A stretch of DNA of 64,000 nucleotides from Actinomadura hibisca NBRC 15177 (GTDB lineage Bacteria > Actinomycetota > Actinomycetes > Streptosporangiales > Streptosporangiaceae), in contig NZ_BCRO01000072.1 of the NCBI RefSeq assembly GCF_001552635.1, positions 1 to 64,000 of the forward strand, in the 5' to 3' direction. Positions 34,173 through 42,267 of the stretch are shown in pieces. Position numbers and translations under genes: made by a program. The stretch's first letter is position 1; each line of letters begins with the position of its first letter. The notes below the pieces were generated by a model, which was given only the letters and a program-made list of their open reading frames with translations, was not told where the DNA came from and searched no databases.

Positions 34173-34523
34173 ATGGTAGAAGCCGCCACCGTCCTGGCAC
34201 TGCTGGTCCTGGTCTTCGTGACCGTCGCCTGGCTGGAGACCCGGGTGCTGCACGCGGGGAAAAGGCCGGTATCCGAGACGGAGAACATCTCCGACATGCA
34301 TCATGAAGTGCCGGTCATGACTCTGGGTCCCCGGACGGTCGCGTTCGGCGAACACGAGGAGGTGCGTTGGAGACGGTCGCCGCGTTCGGTCTTGTCACCG
34401 CCGTGCTCGCTGGAATCCTGTGGATCGAGGCGAGGACGGGCCGCCGCAAGGACGTCCCCGCCCGGAGCGTGCCCCGCCGGAGGACGGCCTCAGGCCCGAA
34501 GTCGGCGTACCTGGCGGGCATGA
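34173..34523 (+). CDS. Small single-pass membrane protein
   Basis: ATG 34173 has a GAAGGAG site. The N-terminus is one hydrophobic helix (ATVLALLVLVFVTVAWLETR) followed by about 45 hydrophilic residues (KRPVSETENISDMHHEVPVM). The remainder of the 116-codon frame overlaps a second gene and is Arg-rich and less convincing, so the natural end may be earlier or altered. It is divergent from the LAL gene by 80 bases. The first 30 residues resemble the downstream small protein. Function unknown. Confidence 0.55.
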   Translation: MVEAATVLALLVLVFVTVAWLETRVLHAGKRPVSETENISDMHHEVPVMTLGPRTVAFGEHEEVRWRRSPRSVLSPPCSLESCGSRRGRAAARTSPPGACPAGGRPQARSRRTWRA

Positions 34524-34549
34524 CGACCTGCCGCTCCCGCACGCACTGA
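34367..34549 (+). CDS. Second small single-pass membrane protein, TTG start
   Basis: A very strong GAGGAGGTG site is followed by TTG 34367. The 60-residue product has one helix (VAAFGLVTAVLAGILWIEAR) and a basic tail with RRKDVPARS. The pattern E-x-A-x-hydrophobic-W-I/L-E-x-R is shared with the N-terminus of the preceding small protein, suggesting tandem duplication. It overlaps the frame of that gene by about 157 bases in another phase. Confidence 0.55.
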   Translation: METVAAFGLVTAVLAGILWIEARTGRRKDVPARSVPRRRTASGPKSAYLAGMTTCRSRTH

Positions 34550-34555
34550 CCAGCG

Positions 34556-35116
34556 TTACGCTCCCCGCCGCCGGTAGAGGTCGCGCAGCAGCGAGATCTC
34601 GGCCCCGTGGTGGATGACCTCGCGGTTGATGTGCAGGACGAGCGAGGCCAGCGGCAGGTCGGCGTAGTCGCCCTCGGCCGGTCCGCAGGGACGGGCGAGC
34701 CCGTCGGCCCCCAGCCCCCGGACTCCGGCGAGCCAGGCCGCGTACCCGGCGTCGAGCTGCTCCAGGGCACCCGCGGCCGAACCCGCGTAGTGGAACTCCT
34801 CGTAGTCGACGGGCGGCCCGGCGAAGTGCGCGGCCACGCGCGCGCCGAGGACGCCGACGATGATGTGCCCGAGCCGCCAGGCGATCGTGGTCACCGGAGG
34901 CGGCGCGGGCTCGGGGACGGCGTAGTCGATGACGAGATCACCGCCGCCGACGGCCATCGGGGTGACGGCCTGCTCACGGGGCCGGACGCTCCACGCGCCG
35001 GGCACGGGCTCCCAGAAGTACTCGTCGTCGGTGAGCCCGTCGAGGCGCGGCCGCAACTGCACGTTCCAGTGGTGGTCGAGCTGGTCCACGAGCTGCCGGT
35101 TCCAGTCGATGTCCAT
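34556..35116 (-). CDS. DinB-superfamily protein
   Basis: From ATG 35116 the product is 186 residues with the DinB/MDMPI four-helix fold: DWNRQLVDQLDHHWNVQLRP, a metal-type His in IAWRLGHIIVGVLG, and the third position in NREVIHHGAEISLLRDLY. YFWEPVPGAWSVRPR is typical of actinobacterial DinB_2 proteins. Members are divalent-metal, thiol-dependent transferases or of unknown activity. Upstream the frame stays open through a repeat-like Gly/Arg stretch with no ribosome site, which I do not accept as coding. Confidence 0.87.
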   Translation of the reverse strand: MDIDWNRQLVDQLDHHWNVQLRPRLDGLTDDEYFWEPVPGAWSVRPREQAVTPMAVGGGDLVIDYAVPEPAPPPVTTIAWRLGHIIVGVLGARVAAHFAGPPVDYEEFHYAGSAAGALEQLDAGYAAWLAGVRGLGADGLARPCGPAEGDYADLPLASLVLHINREVIHHGAEISLLRDLYRRRGA

Positions 35117-35129
35117 GCCCCCCACAGTA

Positions 35130-35480
35130 AGAGCCCGCCCCCCGCTCACGCCCACATCCGCGCCCATTCCCGCGCCACGCCCATGCCCGCACCCGTGCGG
35201 CCCCCACTTGCCCCCACGCCCCGCCCGCACTATGCCCGTGCCGTATCCGCACCCGCCCCGCCCTGCCCGCCTTCACGCCCGCACTCATGCCACATCCACG
35301 CTTGCCCCCACGCCCGCGCCCCGCCTGTACTGCGTCCCTGCGTCCGCCCCGTCCCTGCGCCGCATCTGCGTCTGCGTCGTGCTCGCCTCACGCCCATGTT
35401 GTGCTGCGCTCTTGTCTGCGTGTGCTCGTCCCTAGCGCACGCGCTTGCACCTCGCGGCCGTGTTGCGCTTGTGGCTGTGT
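35130..35480. repeat. C-rich, purine-poor low-complexity spacer
   Basis: Between the DinB and OmpA-like genes the plus strand is dominated by C and T, with recurring hexamer-like variants of CGCCCA, TGCCCG and CCGCAC through about 35330 and TGCGTC/TGCGTG variants after that. Purines, especially A, are rare. No gene is credible on either strand. It looks like a decayed short tandem repeat. The opposite strand is G-rich, with several GGGG runs. Confidence 0.6.
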
Positions 35481-35513
35481 GAAGGGGAGTGCGCGTGTTG
35501 GTGTGGTCGGGCT

Positions 35514-37034
35514 TCAGCGGGTGATCGGGATTTTGGTCAGGCGGGGGAAGCGGGCTATCTGCACGCTTGTCGTGGGGGTGTTGTCCGGGGGGAGGGAGAC
35601 GACGGCCCAGAAGTCGCGGCTCTGGCCAGGAGGTGGGTTGTCGTTGCCCAGGAAGACGCCCGCGTTCGACGTGCAGACGCACATCCGGTCGGCTCCGCCT
35701 CGTTGGGCCCGGTAGTCCACGGGCAGGTACGCCGTCTGGCCCGTTGGGTCCAGCACCGCCACGGCGCGGTCGAAGTGCTCGGTGAACTCCATCCACTCGC
35801 CGTACATCTCCGACAGGCCCGCCGAGACGGGCTTGGTGCCCTTGTTCGTGATGCGGTAGGTGAGCACGCCCAGGCCGTTGCCCAGGGAGCGCAAGCTCTG
35901 CACGCTTGCGGTCAGGGGCTGGCCCTTGATCGTGCTGGTGACGGTCGGGGTAGGGGCGTTGGTGTCTGGTGGGGGTGGGGTTCGCTCCTTTGGGACTGGG
36001 CGCTGGAAGGTCAGTGTCACTCGGCGGTTGCGGCGCTTTCCCTCGGTGGAGGTGTTCGGGTACAGGGGGCGTTTGGAGCCGTAGCCCTTGGCGTCGAGGC
36101 GCACGCCCGCGCGGGTCACCAGCTTTTCCATCTCCGCTTTCACGGCGTCGGCGCGGCGCTGGGAGAGCGGGTCGTTGACGGTGTCGTCGCCGGAGGAGTC
36201 GGTATGGCCTTCGACCTGGACCGTCGGTGCCGTGGACGCGTCGATCTGGGTGGCGGCCCGGTGGAGGGTCTGGCGGGCGCGTGGTGTCAGGGCGGACGCG
36301 TTCACCGCGAACAGCACGTCGGTGGACAGGTGCACGCGCAGGTCGGTGCCGTCGTCCTGCGTTTCGCCGCCGTCCGGGGTCTGGGTGGCGGCGTTGAGCG
36401 GTGCGATCACCGTCTGGACGCGGTGGCGGTCGGGGTTCGGGATCGGCTGGCCGGGCGGTGCGGTGGGCGGGGACCCGCTGATCGGCACGTTGGCGAACGG
36501 GGGCGCGAGCTGGGTGACGACGGTGGTGGTCGCGGTGCCGGGCGGGGGAGCCGGTAGGACGGCGTACAGGGTGGCCTCCGCGCCGTCCTTGAGGTACCGG
36601 AACGGTTCCTTGCGCAGGTCGGTGGCCAGCGCGCCCTTGCCGGGCGTGCGGTAGGGCAGCAACATCCGGCGGCGGGGCGCGTCCAGGACCGAGATCCCCG
36701 TCGCGAAGGCCGGGTCGGTGGTCTCGGTGGAGGTGTCCTTGAACGCGTCGAGGCTGGTGCCCGCGTCGCGCTGGTCGGGCCGGGCGGTGTTGGCCACCCG
36801 GATCTGCACGACCAGGTGCCGCTCGTCGAACCGGTTGAGCCCGACCAGGTCCAGCCGCACCCACGGCCGGTGGTACATCGGCGCCGAGGCGAGGACGGCC
36901 CGGGTGTCGCGGCCCGGCGGGGCCGCGGTGATCCCGCCGGTTCCGGCGTCCCGTTTCGTTTCCGCGGGAAGGGTGCAGCCGGTCGCCGCGGCCAGTAGGG
37001 CGAGGAGGGCCGCCCACAGTGCGATTCGGCTCAT
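35514..37034 (-). CDS. OmpA-domain lipoprotein
   Basis: From ATG 37034 the protein has 506 residues. The lipoprotein signal ALLALLAAATGC places Cys near 20. After an N-terminal domain with no recognised family comes an OmpA-like peptidoglycan-binding domain (about 240-345): STDVLFAVNASALTPRARQT, QVEGHTDSSGDDTVNDPLSQ with the TD-SxG motif, and KRRNRRVTL. A third, C-terminal domain ends RFPRLTKIPITR. It is probably a surface lipoprotein tethered to the wall. TTTGCAA motifs lie upstream. The low-complexity spacer lies at its 3' side. Confidence 0.88.
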   Translation of the reverse strand: MSRIALWAALLALLAAATGCTLPAETKRDAGTGGITAAPPGRDTRAVLASAPMYHRPWVRLDLVGLNRFDERHLVVQIRVANTARPDQRDAGTSLDAFKDTSTETTDPAFATGISVLDAPRRRMLLPYRTPGKGALATDLRKEPFRYLKDGAEATLYAVLPAPPPGTATTTVVTQLAPPFANVPISGSPPTAPPGQPIPNPDRHRVQTVIAPLNAATQTPDGGETQDDGTDLRVHLSTDVLFAVNASALTPRARQTLHRAATQIDASTAPTVQVEGHTDSSGDDTVNDPLSQRRADAVKAEMEKLVTRAGVRLDAKGYGSKRPLYPNTSTEGKRRNRRVTLTFQRPVPKERTPPPPDTNAPTPTVTSTIKGQPLTASVQSLRSLGNGLGVLTYRITNKGTKPVSAGLSEMYGEWMEFTEHFDRAVAVLDPTGQTAYLPVDYRAQRGGADRMCVCTSNAGVFLGNDNPPPGQSRDFWAVVSLPPDNTPTTSVQIARFPRLTKIPITR

Positions 37035-37058
37035 GCTTTCCCCTGACACTCTCATCGC

Positions 37059-37148
37059 ATGTGCAAACGGAGGGTGAGGCTTGTTCATGCTCGGAAGTCG
37101 AGAGTAGCGTTTGCAAGTGAGAATGTAAAGAGTTGGGTTTGCAAACGC
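37059..37148. promoter_or_regulatory. Three TTTGCAAAC-type sites upstream of the OmpA-like gene
   Basis: GTGCAAACGG at 37061-37070, CGTTTGCAAGT at 37108-37118 and the perfect decamer GTTTGCAAAC at 37137-37146 share the core TTTGCAA. They cover the promoter region between the OmpA-like lipoprotein gene and the methyltransferase terminator. They may bind a repressor or activator of the lipoprotein gene. Confidence 0.5.
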
Positions 37149-37150
37149 AG

Positions 37151-37180
37151 AACGCGCAGGTCATCGAGGACCTGCGCGTT
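37151..37180. terminator. Terminator after the second methyltransferase gene
   Basis: A perfect 12-bp stem, AACGCGCAGGTC (37151-37162) with GACCTGCGCGTT (37169-37180), has a 6-base loop. It lies 15 bases beyond the methyltransferase stop on the minus strand and is followed in that direction by T-containing sequence. Confidence 0.85.
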
Positions 37181-37195
37181 CCGGGAGGGGGTGGT

Positions 37196-37990
37196 TCAGG
37201 GCTTGCGGCCGACGCCGCCGAAGACGTCCAGCTCCACCGGATCGCTGCCCGGTTCAGGGCGCCAGAACGGCGCCGAGACCACGCCGGGCTCGATCAGGTC
37301 GAGGCCGTCGAAGAAGCGGCCGATCTCCTCGGGCGTGCGCAGGTGGAAGGGCGACTCGGCACGCTCGTTGTAGACCTCCTCCGCCTGGCTGAACTCCTTG
37401 GCCCGCACGACGTTGGTGCCGTCGTTGATCACCAGGAAGCTGCCGGCGGGCAGCGGGGCCAGCAGGTCGCGCACCAGCGCGTGCGCCGCCTCGTCGTCCC
37501 GGAAGTGGCCGAGGATGCCCGCCAGGATCAGCGCCACCGGCCGCGACAGATCCAGGACCTTGCGGGCCTCGTCCAGGATGCGGCCGGTGTCGGTCGCGTC
37601 GGCGTCGATGTAGGTCGTGACGCCCTCGGGCGTGCTGGTCAGCAGCGCGCGGGCGTGCGCCAGCACCAGCGGGTCGTTGTCCACGTAGACGACGCGGGAC
37701 TCGGGCGCGACGCGCTGCGCCACCTCGTGGGTGTTGTCGGCGGTCGGCAGGCCGGTGCCGACGTCGAGGAACTGGCGGACGCCCTCCTCGGCGGCCAGGT
37801 AGGTGACCGCGCGCACCAGGTGGGCGCGGGCGGCGCGGGCCACGTCGCGCAGGGCGGGGGCGGCCCGGAGGGCCTGCTCGCCCACCATCCGGTCGATCTC
37901 GAAGTTGTCCTTGCCGCCGAGCCAGTAGTTCCAGACCCGTGCCGAGTGCGGCACGGAGGCGTCGATCCTGGCGCTGGGTTCGTCGGGCAC
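37196..37990 (-). CDS. SAM-dependent methyltransferase, PF04672 (DUF574) family
   Basis: From GTG 37990, with a GGGGAGG site five bases upstream, the protein is 264 residues, exactly as long as the family member at 2641. It has VWNYWLGGKDNFEIDR, motif I FLDVGTGLPT and the acidic VDNDP. The two copies share long identical stretches such as VRQFLDVGTGLPT versus IRQFLDVGTGLPT. An ATG 33 bases further upstream has no proper ribosome site. Substrate unknown. It is a single gene ended by a strong terminator. Confidence 0.9.
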   Translation of the reverse strand: MPDEPSARIDASVPHSARVWNYWLGGKDNFEIDRMVGEQALRAAPALRDVARAARAHLVRAVTYLAAEEGVRQFLDVGTGLPTADNTHEVAQRVAPESRVVYVDNDPLVLAHARALLTSTPEGVTTYIDADATDTGRILDEARKVLDLSRPVALILAGILGHFRDDEAAHALVRDLLAPLPAGSFLVINDGTNVVRAKEFSQAEEVYNERAESPFHLRTPEEIGRFFDGLDLIEPGVVSAPFWRPEPGSDPVELDVFGGVGRKP

Positions 37991-38123
37991 GCGGCCTCCC
38001 CTGAAGGCGATCAAGGGCTTCATCCTGGCCCATCGCCCCCGGCCGCGTACCCGGTTCGTCCCGATCAGGCCACCGGGTCCGCCCGGCCCTCACGGGGCGG
38101 GCCGGGCGGTCGGCGGCCGGGGG

Positions 38124-38585
38124 TCAGGACGCCTTGCGCAGCGCCCCGGCGGGGGTGCGGATGGTGACGTGGATGCGGTTCCAGGCGTTGATCGTGGCGA
38201 TCGCCATGATCAACGCGGCCAGCTCCTTCTCGCCGTAGTGGTCGGCGGCCTGGTCCCAGACCTCGTCGGGGACGCCCGCGCCGTTGTCGGCGATGCGGGT
38301 GGCGGCCTCCGCCAGGGCCAGCGCGGCGCGCTCCTCGTCGGTGTACCAGGACGCCTCGCGCCAGGCCGCCACCGACCACAGGCGCTCGTCGGTCTCGCCG
38401 CCGCGCTTGGCGTCGTGGGAGTGCATGTCCACGCAGAGGCCGCAGCCGTTGATCTGGCTGACGCGCAGCTTGACCAGCTCCAGCGTGCGCTTGGGGACCT
38501 CGGTGCCGCCGAGGAAGGTCTCGACGTCGAGCAGGCCCTGGTACCCGGGGGTGGCCAGCGCGTAGATGTCGGGCATCCGGCTCAT
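38124..38585 (-). CDS. Carboxymuconolactone decarboxylase/AhpD-like protein
   Basis: Protein of 153 residues from ATG 38585, with AAGGAG upstream. The AhpD/CMD signature QINGCGLCVDMHSHDAK has the redox pair Cys48-Cys51 and His55, typical of peroxidase-type rather than decarboxylase members. WYTDEERAALALAEA and ALIMAIATINAWNRIH complete the fold. It likely reduces organic peroxides with an unknown thiol partner. An Rrf2 regulator gene lies 68 bases upstream on the same strand, and a shared ATCTGGATA site precedes both genes. Confidence 0.92.
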   Translation of the reverse strand: MSRMPDIYALATPGYQGLLDVETFLGGTEVPKRTLELVKLRVSQINGCGLCVDMHSHDAKRGGETDERLWSVAAWREASWYTDEERAALALAEAATRIADNGAGVPDEVWDQAADHYGEKELAALIMAIATINAWNRIHVTIRTPAGALRKAS

Positions 38586-38606
38586 CGTGTTCTCCTTAAT
38601 GAGATG

Positions 38607-38622
38607 GGGGATATCCAGATTG
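38607..38622. promoter_or_regulatory. Candidate Rrf2 site upstream of the AhpD-like gene
   Basis: ATATCCAGAT at 38611-38620 (ATCTGGATAT on the transcribed strand) lies about 25-35 bases before the AhpD-like start. The same ATCTGGATA core recurs at 39143-39151 directly before the Rrf2 start codon. A shared site before both genes is what autoregulated Rrf2 control would produce. Confidence 0.5.
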
Positions 38623-38653
38623 CGGGTGTGCGGAGGTCGATTCTGGGGGTGGG

Positions 38654-39142
38654 TCAGGTTTTCTGGCTCGCGTACCAGGCGCGCACTCGTTCGGGCAGGC
38701 CCGGACTGTCCCGCTCCGCGTCGGCCGCCACGTCCGCGAGCGTCTGCGCGGCCAGCGACCGCCGCCAGGCCATCTCCGCCCTCGTCATCGCGGCGTTCAC
38801 CGCGCACGGGCTCGTGAACGCCGACTTCGGCGTGGTCTCGCCCATGCCCTGGCGGCGGATCTCGGTGCACTGGAACGCCGGCTCCGGGCCCTCGATCGCG
38901 GTCACCAGGTCCATCATCGTGATCTTTTCGAGCGGGCGGGCGAGGCGGAAGCCGCCGCGCGCCCCGGCCGTCGAGGTCGCGATGCCCGCCCTGACCAGCG
39001 CCTGGAGCTGTTTGTTCAGGTAGGGCGGGGGCAGGTCGTAGCCGGCGGCCAGCCGGCCGGTGGACACCGGCCGCCCGTCGCCCAGCCAGTCGAGCAGCAG
39101 GCACACGTGCGCCGCCCACTCGACCCCCTCGCTCATCCGCAT
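38654..39142 (-). CDS. Rrf2 family transcriptional regulator
   Basis: Protein of 162 residues. The Rrf2 winged HTH is visible as MRMSEGVEWAAHVCLLLDWL, LPPPYLNKQLQALVRAGI, and the wing STAGARGGFRLARP. Two cysteines, Cys92 and Cys113 (SPCAVNAAM), remain in the region that holds three cluster ligands in IscR, so an Fe-S cluster is uncertain and thiol sensing is an alternative. The start lacks a ribosome site, so the mRNA may be leaderless or coupled to the BTAD gene, whose stop is 9 bases upstream. It likely controls the AhpD-like gene. Confidence 0.88.
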   Translation of the reverse strand: MRMSEGVEWAAHVCLLLDWLGDGRPVSTGRLAAGYDLPPPYLNKQLQALVRAGIATSTAGARGGFRLARPLEKITMMDLVTAIEGPEPAFQCTEIRRQGMGETTPKSAFTSPCAVNAAMTRAEMAWRRSLAAQTLADVAADAERDSPGLPERVRAWYASQKT

Positions 39143-39151
39143 ATCTGGATA
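39143..39151. promoter_or_regulatory. Second ATCTGGATA site, at the Rrf2 start
   Basis: ATCTGGATA fills the nine-base gap between the BTAD gene stop and the Rrf2 start. It is part of a larger A/T-rich stretch with an ATCTAGAT near-palindrome. It matches the site before the AhpD-like gene. Confidence 0.45.
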
Positions 39152-42100
39152 CTAGAGATCTAGATTGGCGGAGGCAAGCCTGGCGCGGATCCGGTCCACG
39201 TCGTGGCGCTCCGGCGGCGGCAGCGGAGCCCCGGCCGCCGTGCGGGCGGCGGACGCGGCCGCCAGCAGCCGGACCGCCTCGGCCGTCTCCCCGGCCAGGG
39301 CGTACGCCCCCGCCAGGCCCTCCTGCGCCAGCGCGACCGCCCGCGGATCGCCGGTCTCCTCGGCGGCCCGCAGGCCCTCGGTGTGCAGCGCCAGGGCCTC
39401 GGCGGCGTCGCCCCGCTGCTCGGCGACGAAGCCGAGCTGCGCCAGGATGAAGGCGATTCCCGCCGTGCCCCCGATGCTTCGCAGCCACTCCAGCCAGGGA
39501 CGCAGGTACTCCTCGGCCGCGTCCAGGTCGCCCCGGCGGCGCGCGACCAGCGCCAGGCCCGTCGCGGCGAACTCCTCCGCCGTGCGGCTGGAATGCCGCC
39601 TGGCCATCGTGTGGGCGCGACGGTGCAGGTCCTCGGCCCGGTCCAGGTCGCCTTCCAGCAGTGCCAGACGGCCCAGGCCCGTCAACTTCACCGAGACCTC
39701 CGTCCACATCTGGAGCTCCTCGGCCACGCGCAGCTCGTCGCGCCGCAGCCGGGCCGCCAGTTCCAGGTCGCCGACGATCTCCGCCCAGCGCGAGAGCGCG
39801 TCGGACGCTTCCTGGCGGCCCCACGCGTCGCCCAGCTCGGTGAACAGCGCCAAACTCCGCTCGCCCGACGCGCGGAGGGCGTCCAGGTCGCCGTCCACGA
39901 TGGCCAGCTTCGCCAGGAGGACCAGCGCGGCCGCTTCGCCCCAGCGGTCGCCGTGGGAACGGAACGTCTCCAGCGTCTCCCGGGCCCGTTCGTTGTGCTT
40001 CTCCAGGTCGCCGTAGTACCAGCGCAGATTCGTCAGGAACCACTGCGCGCGGGCGCGGGGGAGCGGTTCGTCGAAGGCGGCCAGGATCTCTTCGATCGCC
40101 TCTTCGGAGACGCCCTCCCCTTGGGCGCACACCATCCCCGTGTGCCAGGCCATCGCTTCGGCCCGAGGGCCGGACGACGCTTCCAGCGCCTTCGCCAGCG
40201 CGCGGCGGGCCTCGGTAAGGCGGCCGCGCAGGTACCAGTACCAGGCCAGCGCGTTCACCAGGCGCAGGGGATCGGCGGTCGTTTCCAGAGCCAGGCGCAG
40301 ATTCGCGTACTCCTGGTCCAGACGGGCCAGCCAGACGCTCTGTTCGGGACCGCGCAGCTTGGACGCGGCCCGTTCTGCCAGGTCGCTGTAGTAGCGCGCG
40401 TGGCGTTCGCGGAGTTCTTGCTGCTCTCCTGCTTCGTCCAGGCGTTCCTGGCAGTAGGCCGCCACCGACTCCAGCAGCCGGTACCGGCCGTTGGCGTGCA
40501 CGACCAGGGAGCGGTCCACGAGATGCGGGAGGACGTCCAGATCAGCGCCGCTCACCCGCTCCGCCGCCTCCAGCGTGCAGCCGTCCGCGTGGACGGCCAG
40601 GCGGCGCAACACCGTCCGCTCGGCGGGCGACAACAACTCCCAGCTCCAGTCGATCACCGCGCGGAGGGTCCGCTGCCGCGCCGGGCCGCCGCGCTTGCCC
40701 GCCTTCAGCACCGTGAACCGGTCGTCCAGCCGTGCGGCCAGCTCGTGCACGCCCAGCGACCGCACCCGCGTCGCCGCCAGCTCCAGCGCCAGCGGCAGCC
40801 CGTCCAGGCGGCGGCAGATCGCCGCCACCGGCGCGGCCGTCTCCGGCGTCAGCGCGAAGCCGGGGGAGGACGCCGCCGCGCGGGTGACGAACAGCTCCAC
40901 GGCGCTGAACGTGCGCAGGGTCTCCGGGGCGATGTCCGCGCCCGGCAGGTGCAGGGGGCGCACCGGCTCGACCCGCTCGCCCGGGATGTCGAGCGGCTCC
41001 CGGGACGTCGCCAGGACGCGGAGCCCGGGGGCGGCGCTCAGCAGGCGCTCGGCCAGCTCGGCGACCTCCTCGATCAGGTGCTCGCAGTTGTCCAGCACCA
41101 GCAGCAGCCGCCGGTCGCCCAGCGCACCGCCCAGCCGCTCCGCCGGGCACTCCAGCGGCCCCGCCTCGTCCCGCACGCCCAGCGTCGCCGCGATCACCTC
41201 GGCGGGCTCGGCGGCCGAGCCCGCCAGCTCCACCAGCCACACCCCGTCCGGGAACGCCGCCACCGAGCGCGCCGCCGTCTCCAGCGCCAGCCGCGTCTTG
41301 CCGACGCCGCCGGGGCCGGTGAGCGTCACCAGGCGGTGGTCGCGCAGCAGCACGCGCGTCTCGGCGATCGCGTCGGCACGGCCCACCAGCTCGCCCAGCA
41401 CGGCGGGCAGGTTGGTGCGGGAACTGGGCGGCGCAGACGTCTCCGGCGACTGCTCAAGGATCGCCTGATGCAGCGCCGCCAGTTCCGGTCCGGGATCGAG
41501 GCCCAGCTCGTCGGCCAGCCGCGTCCGGATATCGGCGTACCCGGCCAACGCCTCGGTCTGGCGTCCCGCGCGGTAGAGCGCCAGCAGGTGCGCCGCGCGC
41601 AGCCGTTCGCGTAGCGGATGCTCGGCCACCAGCGGTGCCAGCTCGTCGGCCAGCGCGGCGTGCTCGCCTAGTTCCAGGCGGGCTTCGGCGTGCTCCTCGC
41701 GGGCCGTCAGGCGCTGTTCCTCCAGCGCGGCGATAGCCGGTTGCGCGAACGCCAGATCCGCGAAGTCGGCGAACGCGGGGCCGCGCCACAAGCCCAACGC
41801 GTCTGCCAGAAGGCTCGCCCTAGAGCGGGGATCGCCCGCCTCGCGCGCCCGCGCGACCAGCGCCGTGAAGCGGCCCGCGTCCACCGCGTCCGCCGCCACG
41901 TCCAGCGCGTATCCCGGCGGACGCGTCACCACCAGGGAACGGTCGCCCAGCGCGGACCGGAGCTGCGACACGCGCGCCTGGAGCGTCCCCGTCGGGTTGC
42001 GTGGCGGCCGGTCGCCCCACAGGTCCTCCACCAGGCGGTCCACCGGCACCGGACGGCCCGGCGTGACCAGCAGGTCCGCCAGCAGCGCCCGCACCTTCGC

Positions 42101-42169
42101 CTCGGGAACGGCGACCGGTGCGCCCTCCGCCGTCCACACCGCGAGCGACCCCAACACCCCAAAAAGCAC
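39152..42169 (-). CDS. BTAD (SARP/AfsR-like) regulator with NB-ARC and TPR domains
   Basis: Regulator of 1005 residues in AfsR-like order. An N-terminal winged-helix DNA-binding domain (about 1-95; VRALLADLLVTPGRPVPVDR, TLQARVSQLRSALGD) is followed by BTAD (about 100-245; LADELGLDPGPELAALHQAI) and an NB-ARC ATPase (Walker A TGPGGVGKTRLALETA near 285, LLLVLDNCEHL). The rest is TPR repeats. SARP-type proteins activate secondary-metabolism or stress genes. It is divergent from the imine-reductase-like gene by 98 bases, its most likely target. The Rrf2 gene follows closely. Confidence 0.92.
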   Translation of the reverse strand: MLFGVLGSLAVWTAEGAPVAVPEAKVRALLADLLVTPGRPVPVDRLVEDLWGDRPPRNPTGTLQARVSQLRSALGDRSLVVTRPPGYALDVAADAVDAGRFTALVARAREAGDPRSRASLLADALGLWRGPAFADFADLAFAQPAIAALEEQRLTAREEHAEARLELGEHAALADELAPLVAEHPLRERLRAAHLLALYRAGRQTEALAGYADIRTRLADELGLDPGPELAALHQAILEQSPETSAPPSSRTNLPAVLGELVGRADAIAETRVLLRDHRLVTLTGPGGVGKTRLALETAARSVAAFPDGVWLVELAGSAAEPAEVIAATLGVRDEAGPLECPAERLGGALGDRRLLLVLDNCEHLIEEVAELAERLLSAAPGLRVLATSREPLDIPGERVEPVRPLHLPGADIAPETLRTFSAVELFVTRAAASSPGFALTPETAAPVAAICRRLDGLPLALELAATRVRSLGVHELAARLDDRFTVLKAGKRGGPARQRTLRAVIDWSWELLSPAERTVLRRLAVHADGCTLEAAERVSGADLDVLPHLVDRSLVVHANGRYRLLESVAAYCQERLDEAGEQQELRERHARYYSDLAERAASKLRGPEQSVWLARLDQEYANLRLALETTADPLRLVNALAWYWYLRGRLTEARRALAKALEASSGPRAEAMAWHTGMVCAQGEGVSEEAIEEILAAFDEPLPRARAQWFLTNLRWYYGDLEKHNERARETLETFRSHGDRWGEAAALVLLAKLAIVDGDLDALRASGERSLALFTELGDAWGRQEASDALSRWAEIVGDLELAARLRRDELRVAEELQMWTEVSVKLTGLGRLALLEGDLDRAEDLHRRAHTMARRHSSRTAEEFAATGLALVARRRGDLDAAEEYLRPWLEWLRSIGGTAGIAFILAQLGFVAEQRGDAAEALALHTEGLRAAEETGDPRAVALAQEGLAGAYALAGETAEAVRLLAAASAARTAAGAPLPPPERHDVDRIRARLASANLDL

Positions 42170-42267
42170 CAGATCAGCCTAAGTCCAGTAGCCGCCCCGA
42201 AGGTTTCCCGTAGCGGCCCGCCCGACGCTGGGACCAATCAAGCGAAACGAACAGCAGGGAGCACGAT

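Noticed and set aside
35117-35230. N-terminal extension of the DinB protein into the C-rich spacer
   Set aside because: It is a Gly/Arg/His repeat encoded by low-complexity DNA with no ribosome site; ATG 35116 gives the normal start.
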